DNA of 64,000 nt from Amycolatopsis sp. QT-25 (lineage in GTDB: Bacteria; Actinomycetota; Actinomycetes; Mycobacteriales; Pseudonocardiaceae). The DNA lies in contig NZ_CP120210.1 of assembly GCF_029369745.1 (NCBI RefSeq), positions 558,001 through 622,000 of the forward strand. Reading direction: 5' to 3'. A program made the translations under genes and the position numbers. The notes beneath the pieces are model-generated. The model had not been told where the DNA came from, searched no databases, and was given only the letters and a program-made list of their open reading frames with translations. This document shows, piece by piece, positions 9,521-18,744 of the stretch (position 1 is its first letter; each line of letters opens with the position of its first letter).

Positions 9521-10752
9521 GACTTCACCTCGACGATTTCCAGGTGCGGGATGGGGAAGACCAGCTTTCCGCCCCACTCGTCCACATAGGACAACTGGGC
9601 GGTCAGTTCCTTCCGGAGGTTCCACGGAAGGACGAGCACGTAATCGGGCCGGTCGGCCTCGATGTGTTCCGGCGGGAGGATCGGGATCCGGGTGCCGGGG
9701 GTGAACCGGCCGTGTTTGTACGGATTGCGGTCGACGGTGTACCGCAGGACGTCCGGGCGGATGCCACAGTGGTTCAGCAACGTGTTGCCCTTGCCGGGGG
9801 CACCGTACCCGACGACGGTCTTGCCTTCGAGCGCCGCGTCGGTGAGGAACTTGTTCAGGTCGAGCCGGACCTTGGTGACCCGCTCGGAGAATTCGGTGTA
9901 ACCGGACATTTCGTGCAGTCCCGCGGCCTTCTCGGCGTCGAGGACCTGGATCATCCGCTCGCTCGGCTCGCCGGCGACGGCGTCCGGACGCGCCCACAGC
10001 CGGATGGAACCGCCGTGCGTGGGCAGGAGCTCGACATCCACAACGGACAAACCGCCGCTGGCGAGCGCCCGGCGCGCGGATTCCACCGTGTAGTACTGGA
10101 AATGCTCGTGGTAGATGGTGTCGTACTGGTTCTCCTGGATCAGCGTCAGCAGATGCTGGACCTCGATGCTGACCCAGCCGTCATCGGCGACCAAGGCGCG
10201 CAGCCCGTGCGTGAAACCGACGATGTCCGGAATGTGCGCGTAAACGTTGTTCGCCACGACGAGGTCGGCCGGGCCGTGCTCCTCGCGGACGTCGCGTCCG
10301 CTTTCGAGGCCGAGGAAGGCGGTCTTCGTCGGCACCCCGGCGTCACGCGCGGCTTGGCCCACGTTCACCGAAGGTTCTACGCCCAGACAGCGAATCCGCT
10401 GCGCCACAACGTGCTTGAGCAGATAGCCGTCGTTGCTGGCGACCTCGACGACGAACGAGGACTCGTCGAGCCCGAGCCGCTCCACGGCGCCGTCGACGAA
10501 CGTCTTGGCGTGTTCGACCCAGGAGGCGGAATACGACGAGAAGTACGCGTATTCGGTGAATGTCTCTTCCGGGGTGATCAGCGGCGGGATCTGGGCGAGC
10601 CGGCATTCGGTGCAGACCAGCAGGTGCAGGGGGTAGGTCGGTTCAGGCTCCCGCAACTGTTCCGCGGTCAGGAAACGTTCGCACGGCGGCGTCGCCCCTA
10701 GGTCGACGACACTGGCGAGATGGACCGAGCCGCAGAGTCGGCAGGTGGTCAT
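9517..10752 (-). CDS. Sugar C-methyltransferase family protein (three-domain, TylCIII/NovU-like)
   Basis: The 411-residue product has an N-terminal zinc-binding part (CRLCGS, later LLVCTECRLAQ), a central Rossmann SAM domain (VVEVASNDGYLLKHV, VVANNVYAHIPD) and a C-terminal Methyltransf_14-type domain (VVGYGAPGKGNTLLNHCGI). This three-part layout is that of NDP-keto-sugar C-methyltransferases such as TylCIII and NovU. The HEHFQYYT segment holds the probable catalytic His/Tyr. It is the first gene of the operon, and the ATG at 10752 is preceded by the only sizeable gap on that side. It suggests a branched deoxysugar in the product. Confidence 0.88.
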   Translation of the reverse strand: MTTCRLCGSVHLASVVDLGATPPCERFLTAEQLREPEPTYPLHLLVCTECRLAQIPPLITPEETFTEYAYFSSYSASWVEHAKTFVDGAVERLGLDESSFVVEVASNDGYLLKHVVAQRIRCLGVEPSVNVGQAARDAGVPTKTAFLGLESGRDVREEHGPADLVVANNVYAHIPDIVGFTHGLRALVADDGWVSIEVQHLLTLIQENQYDTIYHEHFQYYTVESARRALASGGLSVVDVELLPTHGGSIRLWARPDAVAGEPSERMIQVLDAEKAAGLHEMSGYTEFSERVTKVRLDLNKFLTDAALEGKTVVGYGAPGKGNTLLNHCGIRPDVLRYTVDRNPYKHGRFTPGTRIPILPPEHIEADRPDYVLVLPWNLRKELTAQLSYVDEWGGKLVFPIPHLEIVEVKS

Positions 10753-11076
10753 CGAGAGGCTCCTTGGCTCGCGTCACGTATCCCAGACGTCGGCACCTCG
10801 GGTCGCCTCGTTACATGCCTTCGAGAGGTCTCGCCCTTCCGTCTCACAACCGAAACCTGCCGTCTCGGCCATCGGCGCAGACGCCTCCGCCATCCGGGCG
10901 CGGGCAACCGGGCGGCCGGAGCGCGACCGAGGGTGAGCACGATGTCCGCTGGGACCGGGTGGGTCGTGAGTGGCGTTTCGGGTGCCGACCCGAAACGCCA
11001 CTCACGACCATCTGCGCCGACCGCGTTCCGTCACCTCGAAACGCGGGGCAGCAGGTCCGTGGCGCGCCTCACACCG
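10753..11076. other. Gene-free spacer upstream of the glycan operon
   Basis: This 324-base gap separates the first gene of the glycan operon from the S8 protease stop. It must carry the operon promoter, but I see no convincing -35/-10 pair. Its only clear structure is the large palindrome at 10962-11009. Short frames here have no protein-like features. Confidence 0.6.
10962..11009. repeat. Perfect 22-bp inverted repeat, hairpin downstream of the S8 protease gene
   Basis: The arms GGTCGTGAGTGGCGTTTCGG-GT (10962-10983) and their exact complement (10988-11009) flank the loop GCCG. The hairpin lies past the 3' end of the protease gene and could end its transcript, although no T-run follows. The first 14 bases of an arm recur at about 62307 (GGTCGTGAGTGGCG), which suggests a dispersed element rather than a private terminator. 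Confidence 0.75.
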
Positions 11077-13002
11077 TCAAGAAACCACCAACGCGAAATC
11101 CGCGTCCGTCGCCGACGTCTCCGGGTGACCGTCGGCGTTCACCTGCGTCGCCACCACCTCCACCGTCCACGTCCCCGCGGCAGGCTTGTCGAGGAGGACG
11201 TTCTCCACCGTGTCGACGGTGTTCGGCGAGCCGCCCGCGGTCGAGAAGTTGCCCGCCTTCAGCCCGTTGTTGCCGTAGTAGACCGTCCCGTTGGGTGCGG
11301 TGACCTTCAAGGTCAGGTCGTTGACCCTGGTGACCGACGCGCTCGGCGAGCCCGCCGGGTCGGTGTAGGCCAGCGTCGCCTTGAACTGCTTGGTGCCGTT
11401 CACCACGACCGGGTACTTCTTCGACTGCCCGGTGCCCAGCAGATCGGTCTCGTCGACCAGCACCGGCAGTTTCCACCCGTTCGCCTTGGCCTGTTCGTGC
11501 AGGTACCGCACGTTCGCGGTGCCCCAGCCCTGATGCGTCCTGGTCATGTCGTGCGCGGTGCCGCTGAACGCGAACTGGTCCGCCCCGTTGATCAGCAGCG
11601 CCTTCGCGGTCGCGGCGTGCGGGCGGCTCGTGAAGACGTCGCGGCCCTTGCCCGGACCGCCGTCGAACACGCCGTCGGCCCACATCTGGAACAGCAGGCC
11701 GGCGTTTCCGCAGGTGATCGGGGTCGCACCGCTCGTGCCGCCGAACGACGTCGTGTACGAGGTGTCGCTGCCGGAAGACGTCGTGTCGATCCGGTCGTAG
11801 TAGTTCGACAGTTCCGGTTTGATCCGGCCGTCGGCGGCGGGGCCGATGCTGGCCCCGCCGTTCCACTTGTCGTCGGTGCGGCCCAGCGTGTCGTAGTGGT
11901 ACTGCCCGCCGACCGAGAGCACGTTCTTCGACCAGGCCTGCGGCCGCGACTGCTGGGTGCCCGCGTTGCTCTGCGACTGGCAGATCAGCAGGTCGTGGTC
12001 GAAAACTATCTTGTCGAGCTCCGCCGACACCGAGTTGTACGCCGTCGTCAGCCCGCCACCCCAGCTGTTGCTCTGGAACACCGCGCGGTACTTGCCGGCC
12101 GGGTCGACCAGTTCCTTGGTGTGGGCGTAGCGGTCCGGCTTGTCGTAGGTGGCGAAGATGCCTTGGCCCTCGGGCAGCAGTCCGCGCTGCGGTGCGCTCA
12201 CCCCGGACGCGAAGATCTGACCGTACGTCGAAGTGCCGTGGCTGGTGCTGGTCGAGTTCGGGCCGTGCAGCACCGTCGGCCGGGCTTTGAACTCCTGATG
12301 GGTGACCCGCAGCCCGCCGTCCATCACCTCGCCGCGCACTCCCTGGCCGCGGTAGCCGCCGACACTCTCGACGAAGTTCGCGCCCCCGCTTTCCCTGGCG
12401 TTGGCCATGTCGGTTTCGGGGGCGGTGATCGCACCGACCGCGAGCACCTCGGCCCCCTGCGCCACGGCGGCGGCCTGACCGGCACCGAGGTTCGCGACGA
12501 TGTGCTGTCCGCTCTGCGAGATCGCTTCGATGCCGCCGCCGAGCCGCAGGATCCGCTCGGCCACCACGCGCTGGTCCCGGGCGTCCGATTCGACCAGCGT
12601 CACCAGATGACCGCCTGTCGCGGCCGACGAGATCTCCATCTTGTCGGCAGGCCGGTATTCGCCGAGCCAGCGGACGAAATTCAAGTTCGCCACCGATTCG
12701 CGGCTCTCCGGCTTCAGCCGCACCACGTAGGCGAAATCGGGAATGTAGGTCCCGATTCGCACGCCGAGTGAGCGCAAACGCCCGCGCTGCGCGTCGGTCA
12801 GCGCGCTCCGGACCTGGAGCAGGTAGGCGCCTTTCCAGTCCTGGCTCGCGGCCGTTCGCTGGCTGAGCGGATCGAAGGTCCGGCTGGCCAGCCTGATGAA
12901 CTGGGGGTCCTCGCCGTCGGGGGCGGCGACGGCCACCCCGCTGGTCAAAAGCATGGCGCCGACCAAGGGCGCGAGAAAGCGGACACACTTCGGCCGTGGC
13001 AT
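11077..13002 (-). CDS. Secreted S8 family serine peptidase (subtilisin-like)
   Basis: The 641-residue product has a signal peptide (FLAPLVGAMLLTSGVAVA), a propeptide-like region to about 210, and a subtilase core. The likely triad is Asp228 (EVMDGG), His255 (TSHGTSTYG) and Ser424 (FGGTSGATP), with QSQSNAGT around 346 as the oxyanion region. The Asp motif is not the classic D-T/S-G. The C-terminal 130 residues (KATLAYTDPAG.., ..PAAGTWTVEVVA) resemble the P-domain/proprotein-convertase beta-sandwich. GGAGG sits 7 bases before ATG 13002. It is monocistronic by spacing and probably acts outside the cell. Confidence 0.88.
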   Translation of the reverse strand: MPRPKCVRFLAPLVGAMLLTSGVAVAAPDGEDPQFIRLASRTFDPLSQRTAASQDWKGAYLLQVRSALTDAQRGRLRSLGVRIGTYIPDFAYVVRLKPESRESVANLNFVRWLGEYRPADKMEISSAATGGHLVTLVESDARDQRVVAERILRLGGGIEAISQSGQHIVANLGAGQAAAVAQGAEVLAVGAITAPETDMANARESGGANFVESVGGYRGQGVRGEVMDGGLRVTHQEFKARPTVLHGPNSTSTSHGTSTYGQIFASGVSAPQRGLLPEGQGIFATYDKPDRYAHTKELVDPAGKYRAVFQSNSWGGGLTTAYNSVSAELDKIVFDHDLLICQSQSNAGTQQSRPQAWSKNVLSVGGQYHYDTLGRTDDKWNGGASIGPAADGRIKPELSNYYDRIDTTSSGSDTSYTTSFGGTSGATPITCGNAGLLFQMWADGVFDGGPGKGRDVFTSRPHAATAKALLINGADQFAFSGTAHDMTRTHQGWGTANVRYLHEQAKANGWKLPVLVDETDLLGTGQSKKYPVVVNGTKQFKATLAYTDPAGSPSASVTRVNDLTLKVTAPNGTVYYGNNGLKAGNFSTAGGSPNTVDTVENVLLDKPAAGTWTVEVVATQVNADGHPETSATDADFALVVS

Positions 13003-13223
13003 GAAATACCTCCGGGGACTCTGCAGGGGAGAGAGTCTTTCGAAGGTACCGGCCGCAAACCGTCATGATCAGCCGCTGAACGGCTCAGTCGTTTTCCGGT
13101 ATTACGCGAAATGGAGCATAAACGGTTGAAAAGTGAATCGGGAAAACTCGCCGATGGTCCCGCTGGACCGGGTCCGCCGCTCGGTCGGTGACACGCAGGC
13201 GGCGCGACGGACACCGGTCCGGT

Positions 13224-14423
13224 TCACTCCACCAGGGCGTCGGAGAGCTCGCGGATCGCGGCCGTCTCGGCGGTGTGGATGTCCCGGATCATCGTGCCCA
13301 TCGTGCTGAACAGTTCGCGTTCCTCGGCTTCGGTGAACGGCGACTCGTCGTGGTGGTGCCCGCGCAGTTCCCACAGCTGCGCGCCGGCCGCCGCGGCGGC
13401 CTCCTGTCCCGCGTCGCCCTCGCGGACACCGGCCGAGACGGTGCTGATCAGCCCGCGCACCCAGGCGAACTCCGCGTTCGACGCGGGAACCGCGGTCTCG
13501 GCCAGTTCGGCCCAGCGTTCGGCGATCGCGCGCCAAGCCGGCGCCTGTTCGGCCAGCGCCGGGAGTTCGAGCAGACCGGCGGCCTCGATGAGCGCGTCGG
13601 CGAACAGCCCGCGCAGATGCCCGCCCTCCATCCCGGCCGGGGTGATGCTCTCCCAGACGGTGAACAGCGCCCCGACGAGCCCGCGCCGCTCGCCGAACGC
13701 GCGCGGCCACCCTTTGGGGTCGCGTTCGTCGGTCATCGCCTTCGCCCAGCGTCCCCAAGCGGGCAGCGAGAACGACTTCGACGGCGCCGAGAGGTTACGC
13801 ACGCAGTCCGTCAGCCCGGCGCGCACGGCCGTCCGCCAGTCCTGGATCTCGCCGGGCCGGATCGTCGCCAGCAGGTTCTTGTACGAGCCGACCCGGCCGC
13901 GCGCGGCGTCGAACGTCTTCCGGTCGACCGTCAGCGGGGCGAGATTCCGGTCGTCGACGAGCACCCGGCCGTCCTCCTCGCCGTACGCGACGACGAAATG
14001 GCCGCCACCGCCGGACATCTCCGGCGGCAGGTGCCAGTAGCCGAGCGACTCGCGGTCGGGCAGGACGAGCACCGGCCGCCCCGCTTCGAGCTCGGCGGTG
14101 AGCCGGTTCGCGGCGGCGCGTTTGCCGCCGGTGGTGTGGAAGTCGGCGTCGAGCCCGAGCCGGTCCACGGTGGACTTGAGCCATTCGTGGGGGTACTGCC
14201 AGCGCGCGCGGAAACCGAACACGACCGTCGACCTCGTCTCGTGCGCGAAGTCCCACAGGAGGTAGCCGGCCCCGATCCCGCCGGACACGGCGAAGATCAG
14301 CGCTTCACCGGGCGCCTTCCCGTCCGGGCCTTCGACACCGTGCCGCGCCAGTACCGCGGCCACGGCCGACACGTCCGGTTGCAACCCATCGCGCACTGCG
14401 TACTCGCTCACCCCCGCCATCAT
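13224..14423 (-). CDS. BtrH N-terminal domain protein with DUF4872-like C-terminus
   Basis: The 399-residue product matches the BtrH_N pattern: an early LIFAVSGGIGAGYLLWDF, then GRPVLVLPDRESLGYWHLP and GGGGHFVVAYGEEDGRVLVDD, a papain-like Cys-free fold. The second half is alpha-helical, as in the DUF4872 partner. In butirosin synthesis BtrH helps transfer an acyl chain from a carrier protein, but here no carrier protein or aminoglycoside genes adjoin. Function is therefore open. It ends 221 bases before the protease start and begins 13 bases after the beta-propeller stop, so co-transcription with the latter is possible. Confidence 0.75.
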   Translation of the reverse strand: MMAGVSEYAVRDGLQPDVSAVAAVLARHGVEGPDGKAPGEALIFAVSGGIGAGYLLWDFAHETRSTVVFGFRARWQYPHEWLKSTVDRLGLDADFHTTGGKRAAANRLTAELEAGRPVLVLPDRESLGYWHLPPEMSGGGGHFVVAYGEEDGRVLVDDRNLAPLTVDRKTFDAARGRVGSYKNLLATIRPGEIQDWRTAVRAGLTDCVRNLSAPSKSFSLPAWGRWAKAMTDERDPKGWPRAFGERRGLVGALFTVWESITPAGMEGGHLRGLFADALIEAAGLLELPALAEQAPAWRAIAERWAELAETAVPASNAEFAWVRGLISTVSAGVREGDAGQEAAAAAGAQLWELRGHHHDESPFTEAEERELFSTMGTMIRDIHTAETAAIRELSDALVE

Positions 14424-14436
14424 GCCCGCTCCGGCC

Positions 14437-15405
14437 TCAGAAGTCCCTGATCAAAGAAACCCTGCCGCGCAAGGGATCCGCCACGTACACCGTTCGGGTG
14501 CGCTGGTCGATCGCGACCGCGCCGGGGTTCACGCCGAGGGACAGGTCACCGGTGAGCAGGTTCGTCACCCCGTCGATCCTGGCGATACCGTTCGGCCCTC
14601 CGTTGGAGTACACCGTGTTCGATCCTTCGTGGACCGCCACCGACGAAGACTCCGAGCGCAACAGCACGGTCGCCGTCTCCTCGCGTGTGTCAGGGTCCAC
14701 GACGGACAGATGATGGATCGCCGAATTCGCGACGAACACCGTCCCGGACGCGTGGTGCACGGCGACCCCGGTCGGTGACTTGCCCACCGGGATCCCGCCG
14801 GCGAACTTCCCGGCGCCGATGTCGAAGACCTCCAGCGAGTCCGTGTCGGTGCTGGTGCAGTAGGCGAGCTTGCGTGCGCTGTCGACCGCCGTCGACGACA
14901 ACCCCCGCGTGGGCCCGGGGACGAGGTTCAGCAGGCGGCAGCCGACGCCGTCGAGGACGGCGAGCGTCCCGGTGAGCGCGCTGACCGCGTAGATGCGGTT
15001 CGCCTGCTCGTCGAGGTCGACACTGGACGCTCCGGGACCGGCCGGCACCACGCTGACGACGTCGTTGGCCCGCCCGTCGATGACCAGGACGGTCCCGCCG
15101 GGCGGATTCGCGACGAAGATCCGGTTGGTCACCGTGTCCACGGCCAGCCCGGCGGGCTCGCCGCCGACCGGGATGACGTCGCCGATGGTGCCGCTGCGCG
15201 AATCGAGCACCACGATCGTGCCGGTGGACGGGTCCGAGAGGTACGCGAAGCCGGTGACGGAATTCACCGCGATCGCCTCCGGGGTGCCCCCGACCTCGAC
15301 GACAAGTACTTTCTGTGCTCGGGCCGCCGGCGCGAGGACGAGGGTGGACGCGCCGGCCGCGGCCAGCGTGAACAGGGCTCGGCGGCTCAGTTCGGGTCTT
15401 CGCAC
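14437..15405 (-). CDS. Tat-exported YncE-like beta-propeller protein
   Basis: The 322-residue product begins VRRPELSRRALFTLAAAGAS, a twin-arginine signal with hydrophobic core and an ARA-type cleavage site. The rest is about seven repeats of the form PxGxxPxGVAVxxxxxxVYVAN (for example GGTPEAIAVNSVTGFAYLSD and VGKSPTGVAVHHASGTVFVAN), the YVTN/YncE beta-propeller pattern. It has no visible catalytic motif and probably binds a ligand or surface partner. GTG 15405 is chosen because GGGGAGG sits 5 bases upstream. The signal begins directly at this start. Confidence 0.8.
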   Translation of the reverse strand: MRRPELSRRALFTLAAAGASTLVLAPAARAQKVLVVEVGGTPEAIAVNSVTGFAYLSDPSTGTIVVLDSRSGTIGDVIPVGGEPAGLAVDTVTNRIFVANPPGGTVLVIDGRANDVVSVVPAGPGASSVDLDEQANRIYAVSALTGTLAVLDGVGCRLLNLVPGPTRGLSSTAVDSARKLAYCTSTDTDSLEVFDIGAGKFAGGIPVGKSPTGVAVHHASGTVFVANSAIHHLSVVDPDTREETATVLLRSESSSVAVHEGSNTVYSNGGPNGIARIDGVTNLLTGDLSLGVNPGAVAIDQRTRTVYVADPLRGRVSLIRDF

Positions 15406-15538
15406 CGGCGCCTCCCCATGATCGCTCCGGGGTCCGACGATAACTCGCGAACCAGGCACGTGAAGGAACTTCGCGTCCCCCGATCGCGTTGTTTCGATGA
15501 GCAAACCCCATCCTCGACGAAGAAAGGAGCGGGACGTC

Positions 15539-16417
15539 GTGCACAAACACCAGAACGGGCTGAAGACCGTCGTCCTGCTCGGTGTGCTGTCCGCGCTCAT
15601 CATCGGGATCAGCGGTTTCTTCGGCCGGGGGGCGCTGATCGTCGGCCTGCTGGTGGCGCTCGCGATGAACGCGTACGCCTACTTCAACTCCGATGGCCTG
15701 GCGCTGCGGGCCATGCGCGCGCGACCGGTTTCGGAGGCCGAGCAGCCGGTGATGTACCGGATCGTGCGGGAGCTGGCGACCACGGCACGTCAGCCGATGC
15801 CGCGGCTCTACCTCAGCCCCACCCCGGCCCCGAACGCCTTCGCCACCGGCCGCAGCCCCCGGCACGCGGCGGTGTGCTGCACCACCGGCATCCTCGGCCT
15901 GCTCGACGAGCGCGAACTGCGGGCGGTGCTCGGGCACGAACTGTCCCACGTCTACAACCGGGACATCCTCATCTCCTGCGTCGCGGGCGCGCTGGCGGGC
16001 GTGCTCAGCGTGCTCGCCAACATCGCGATGTTCACGAGCGTCTTCGGCGGCGGCAACCGCGAAGACGGCGACAGCCCCCTGGTCGCGCTGCTCCTGGTGC
16101 TGATCGGGCCGATCGCGGCCGCCATCGTGAAGCTCGGGGTGAGCCGTTCGCGGGAATTCCAGGCCGACGCGTCGGGCGCGGAACTCACCGGTGACCCGCT
16201 CGGACTGGCTTCCGCGCTGCGGAAACTCGACAGGGGCACCCGGGCGGCACCGCTTGTCGCGGAGCCGAAGCTGGTGTCGCAGTCGCACCTCATGATCGCG
16301 AACCCGTTCCGGCCGGGCGAAGGCCTCTCGAAACTCTTTTCGACCCACCCGCCGATGGACGAGCGCATCCGTCGCCTCGAAGAGATGGCCCACCGCCCTA
16401 CTGACCCACGCAATTAG
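15539..16417 (+). CDS. htpX: HtpX-like membrane zinc metalloprotease (M48B)
   Basis: The 292-residue product has two N-terminal membrane segments ([18 protein letters not shown] and [18 protein letters not shown]), the zinc motif HELSH at 133-137 and the third-ligand region SREFQAD near 205, separated by another hydrophobic pair. This is the layout of HtpX quality-control proteases, which degrade damaged membrane proteins. Mycobacterial HtpX has about the same length and begins with the same VHKHxNGLKT pattern, so GTG 15539, with AAAGGAG upstream, is preferred to the ATG at 15497. It diverges from the beta-propeller gene. Confidence 0.9.
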   Translation: MHKHQNGLKTVVLLGVLSALIIGISGFFGRGALIVGLLVALAMNAYAYFNSDGLALRAMRARPVSEAEQPVMYRIVRELATTARQPMPRLYLSPTPAPNAFATGRSPRHAAVCCTTGILGLLDERELRAVLGHELSHVYNRDILISCVAGALAGVLSVLANIAMFTSVFGGGNREDGDSPLVALLLVLIGPIAAAIVKLGVSRSREFQADASGAELTGDPLGLASALRKLDRGTRAAPLVAEPKLVSQSHLMIANPFRPGEGLSKLFSTHPPMDERIRRLEEMAHRPTDPRN

Positions 16418-16441
16418 TCACCTACTTGCGCCGGTCCCGCA

Positions 16442-16463
16442 TCCCGCCCCCAAGGTGGCGGGA
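16442..16463. terminator. Bidirectional hairpin between htpX and rmlA
   Basis: TCCCGCC and GGCGGGA pair across an 8-base loop in the 60-base gap between two convergent genes. There is no T-run, which is common for actinobacterial terminators. Confidence 0.55.
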
Positions 16464-16477
16464 CGACGTCGTCCCGT

Positions 16478-17359
16478 TCAGCCGGTAGCACCCTGAGTGC
16501 GCGCGACGTTCATCAGATATTCGCCGTAGCCGGACTTCGCCAGCTTCGCGCCGAGCGCGAAACACTGGTCCGCGTCGATGAAACCCATCCGCAGCGCGAC
16601 CTCTTCGAGGCAGGCGATCCGGACCCCCGTCCGGTGCTCCAGGACCTGCACGAACTGGCCGGCCTCCAGCAGCGAGTCGTGCGTTCCGGTGTCGAGCCAG
16701 GCGAACCCGCGCCCGAGGTCGATCAGGGTCGCGCGATCCTGCCGCAGGTAGGCGAGGTTGACGTCCGTGATCTCGAGCTCACCGCGTGGGGAGGGCTTGA
16801 GGTCGCGGGCGATCTCGATCACCTGGTTGTCGTAGAAGTACAGGCCGGTGATGGCTTTGTTCGACTTCGGCGTCTCGGGTTTCTCCTCGATGGACAGGAG
16901 CTTGCCGTCGGCGTCGATCTCGCCGACGCCGTAACGCTGCGGATCCTTGACCGGATAGCCGAACAGCACGCACCCGTCGAGCGCGGTCACCGCGGCCTGA
17001 AGCCTGCTGGAGAACCCCTGGCCGTAGAAGATGTTGTCGCCGAGCACGAGCGCCACGTCGTCATCGCCGACGAAGTCCGCGCCGATGACGAACGCCTCGG
17101 CCAGCCCGTTGGGGGCGGCCTGTTCCGCGTAGCCGAAGCTGAGCCCGAACTGGCTGCCGTCGCCGAGCAACCGCCGGAAGTGCGGCAGGTCGACGGGGGT
17201 CGAGATGATCAGGATCTCGCGGATCCCGGCGAACATCAGCACCGAGATCGGGTAGTAGATCATCGGTTTGTCGTAGACCGGTAGCAGCTGTTTCGAGATC
17301 GCCTGGGTGATGGGATGCAGACGCGTCCCACTGCCCCCGGCCAGGACGATGCCCTTCAT
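16478..17359 (-). CDS. rmlA: Glucose-1-phosphate thymidylyltransferase
   Basis: The 293-residue product starts [18 protein letters not shown] and carries [29 protein letters not shown] and the sugar-binding GEIDADG..IEEKP and GLYFYDNQV, all RmlA hallmarks at the usual length. It makes dTDP-glucose from dTTP and glucose-1-phosphate, the first step to dTDP-rhamnose and other dTDP-sugars. It stands alone here, with rmlB and rmlD not nearby. It may feed cell-wall rhamnose as well as the glycan operon at the left end (inference). Confidence 0.95.
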   Translation of the reverse strand: MKGIVLAGGSGTRLHPITQAISKQLLPVYDKPMIYYPISVLMFAGIREILIISTPVDLPHFRRLLGDGSQFGLSFGYAEQAAPNGLAEAFVIGADFVGDDDVALVLGDNIFYGQGFSSRLQAAVTALDGCVLFGYPVKDPQRYGVGEIDADGKLLSIEEKPETPKSNKAITGLYFYDNQVIEIARDLKPSPRGELEITDVNLAYLRQDRATLIDLGRGFAWLDTGTHDSLLEAGQFVQVLEHRTGVRIACLEEVALRMGFIDADQCFALGAKLAKSGYGEYLMNVARTQGATG

Positions 17360-17412
17360 GCGATGCCCCCGCTTCGTAGCCGATCGCTCGAGGCTTCACC
17401 CTACCGGGCGGC

Positions 17413-18561
17413 TCAGACCGCCGGTCCCTTCGCGAAATACGCCTTGCAGCCGAAGTTGTACTCGGTGGAGATCTGCAGCACGTTCTTCCCGTCGTCGACC
17501 GGCAGCAGCGTCGAGCTGTAGTTGGGGCAGAAGTCGTCGTGGATGCCGGTGACGTGTATCGGCGCGGGCAGTTCGTACCAGTTCCCGGCGCCGAAGTCGT
17601 CGTTGACGAGCAGGACCTTGCCGTTCTTGTCCTGCGGGACACCGGCCGCGTCGGTGTAGATCTGCCCGACCATCACCAGCCGCACCCCGTTCGGGCCGCC
17701 GGGGAACAGCGTGATCGTCTGAGCGTGCTGGAAGTAGTTGCCGTTCGCGGTGGTGACCGGGGTGCCGGGGTCGAGTGGATCGCCCCAGTTGGCGCCGTCG
17801 GAGGAGATCTTGAAGTACGGGTCGCAGAAGCGGTCGCGGTAGTTGCAGATCTCGTAGGCCAGGTAGTACCGGCCGTCGGGGAGGCGCCGGATGATCGGCA
17901 TCCCCGGCCGCACCCGATCGGGCGGGATGGCCATCGTGCGCTGCTTGGTGCCCCAGTTCACGCCGTCGGTGGAGGCCACCCGGTTCAGCACCTGCGCGAA
18001 CTGCGGCGCCTCGGTCTCGTCGGCGAAGTGCAGCCACAGGGTGCCGCCCGCGTCGACGGTGAACTCCGGTTCCCAAAGGCCGTCGTAGTTGTGCGAGCGG
18101 GCGGCCTCGGAAAGGTAGGACCACGTGCGGCCGGAGTCGCGGCTGGACCAGATCTTGATGCCGATCCGCCGCTGCGGACCGGCGTCCTGCCGGTAGCTCG
18201 CGGCCCACAGCAAGGTGCCCGCGCGAAGCCTGCCGACCCGTTGCGGCAGCTCGTACAGCGTCCCGCAGCACAGGCCGCGGCGACCGTCCCGGTCGCGGAC
18301 CTCGCCGATCTGGTGGAAGGTCTCGCCCTCGTCGGTGCTTTCCATGATGGGGGTGAACTTGCCGTTCGCGTCTTCGCTGGTCAGTGACGCCAGGATGCGG
18401 CCGCGGCCGAGGGAGGAGTGTTCGAGGCGGATGAGCCGCGGATACGAGCCGTAGCCGGGCACGAGCTGGTGCCGCTCAGCGGCCTGCGCGGGGGCGAAGA
18501 GGAACGCGATCACCGTGAGTGACAATGCGAAGGCGAGTGCGGTGCTGGAACAGCGCTTCAT
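17413..18561 (-). CDS. Secreted sialidase-fold (BNR/Asp-box) protein
   Basis: The 382-residue product has a signal peptide (ALAFALSLTVIAFLFAPAQA) and Asp-box-like repeats such as STDEGETFH, SSRDSGRTWS and STDGVNWG, the mark of six-bladed sialidase-superfamily propellers. An Arg pair typical of sialidases is not confirmed, so cleaving sialic acid is not proven; many actinobacterial relatives are called exo-alpha-sialidase only by fold. Several Cys (CCGT, CDPYF, CPNY) could form disulfides outside the cell. ATG 18561 is the first codon in front of the signal. Confidence 0.75.
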   Translation of the reverse strand: MKRCSSTALAFALSLTVIAFLFAPAQAAERHQLVPGYGSYPRLIRLEHSSLGRGRILASLTSEDANGKFTPIMESTDEGETFHQIGEVRDRDGRRGLCCGTLYELPQRVGRLRAGTLLWAASYRQDAGPQRRIGIKIWSSRDSGRTWSYLSEAARSHNYDGLWEPEFTVDAGGTLWLHFADETEAPQFAQVLNRVASTDGVNWGTKQRTMAIPPDRVRPGMPIIRRLPDGRYYLAYEICNYRDRFCDPYFKISSDGANWGDPLDPGTPVTTANGNYFQHAQTITLFPGGPNGVRLVMVGQIYTDAAGVPQDKNGKVLLVNDDFGAGNWYELPAPIHVTGIHDDFCPNYSSTLLPVDDGKNVLQISTEYNFGCKAYFAKGPAV

Positions 18562-18744
18562 CGGGACCTTCCTCGAACGCGATCGCCGGATTACAACACG
18601 GGTAATCGTCCGTTCAAGACTCCGTCGAAAGCGTCGCGCCGGAAACCCACGTCCGAGTGTCTCGAATCGCTCGGCCGGGTGGCCCGGTAACGCTGGGCTA
18701 TCGGCCGACGAAGATCGGATGGCGGGTCCGACCGGGGGGAATAA

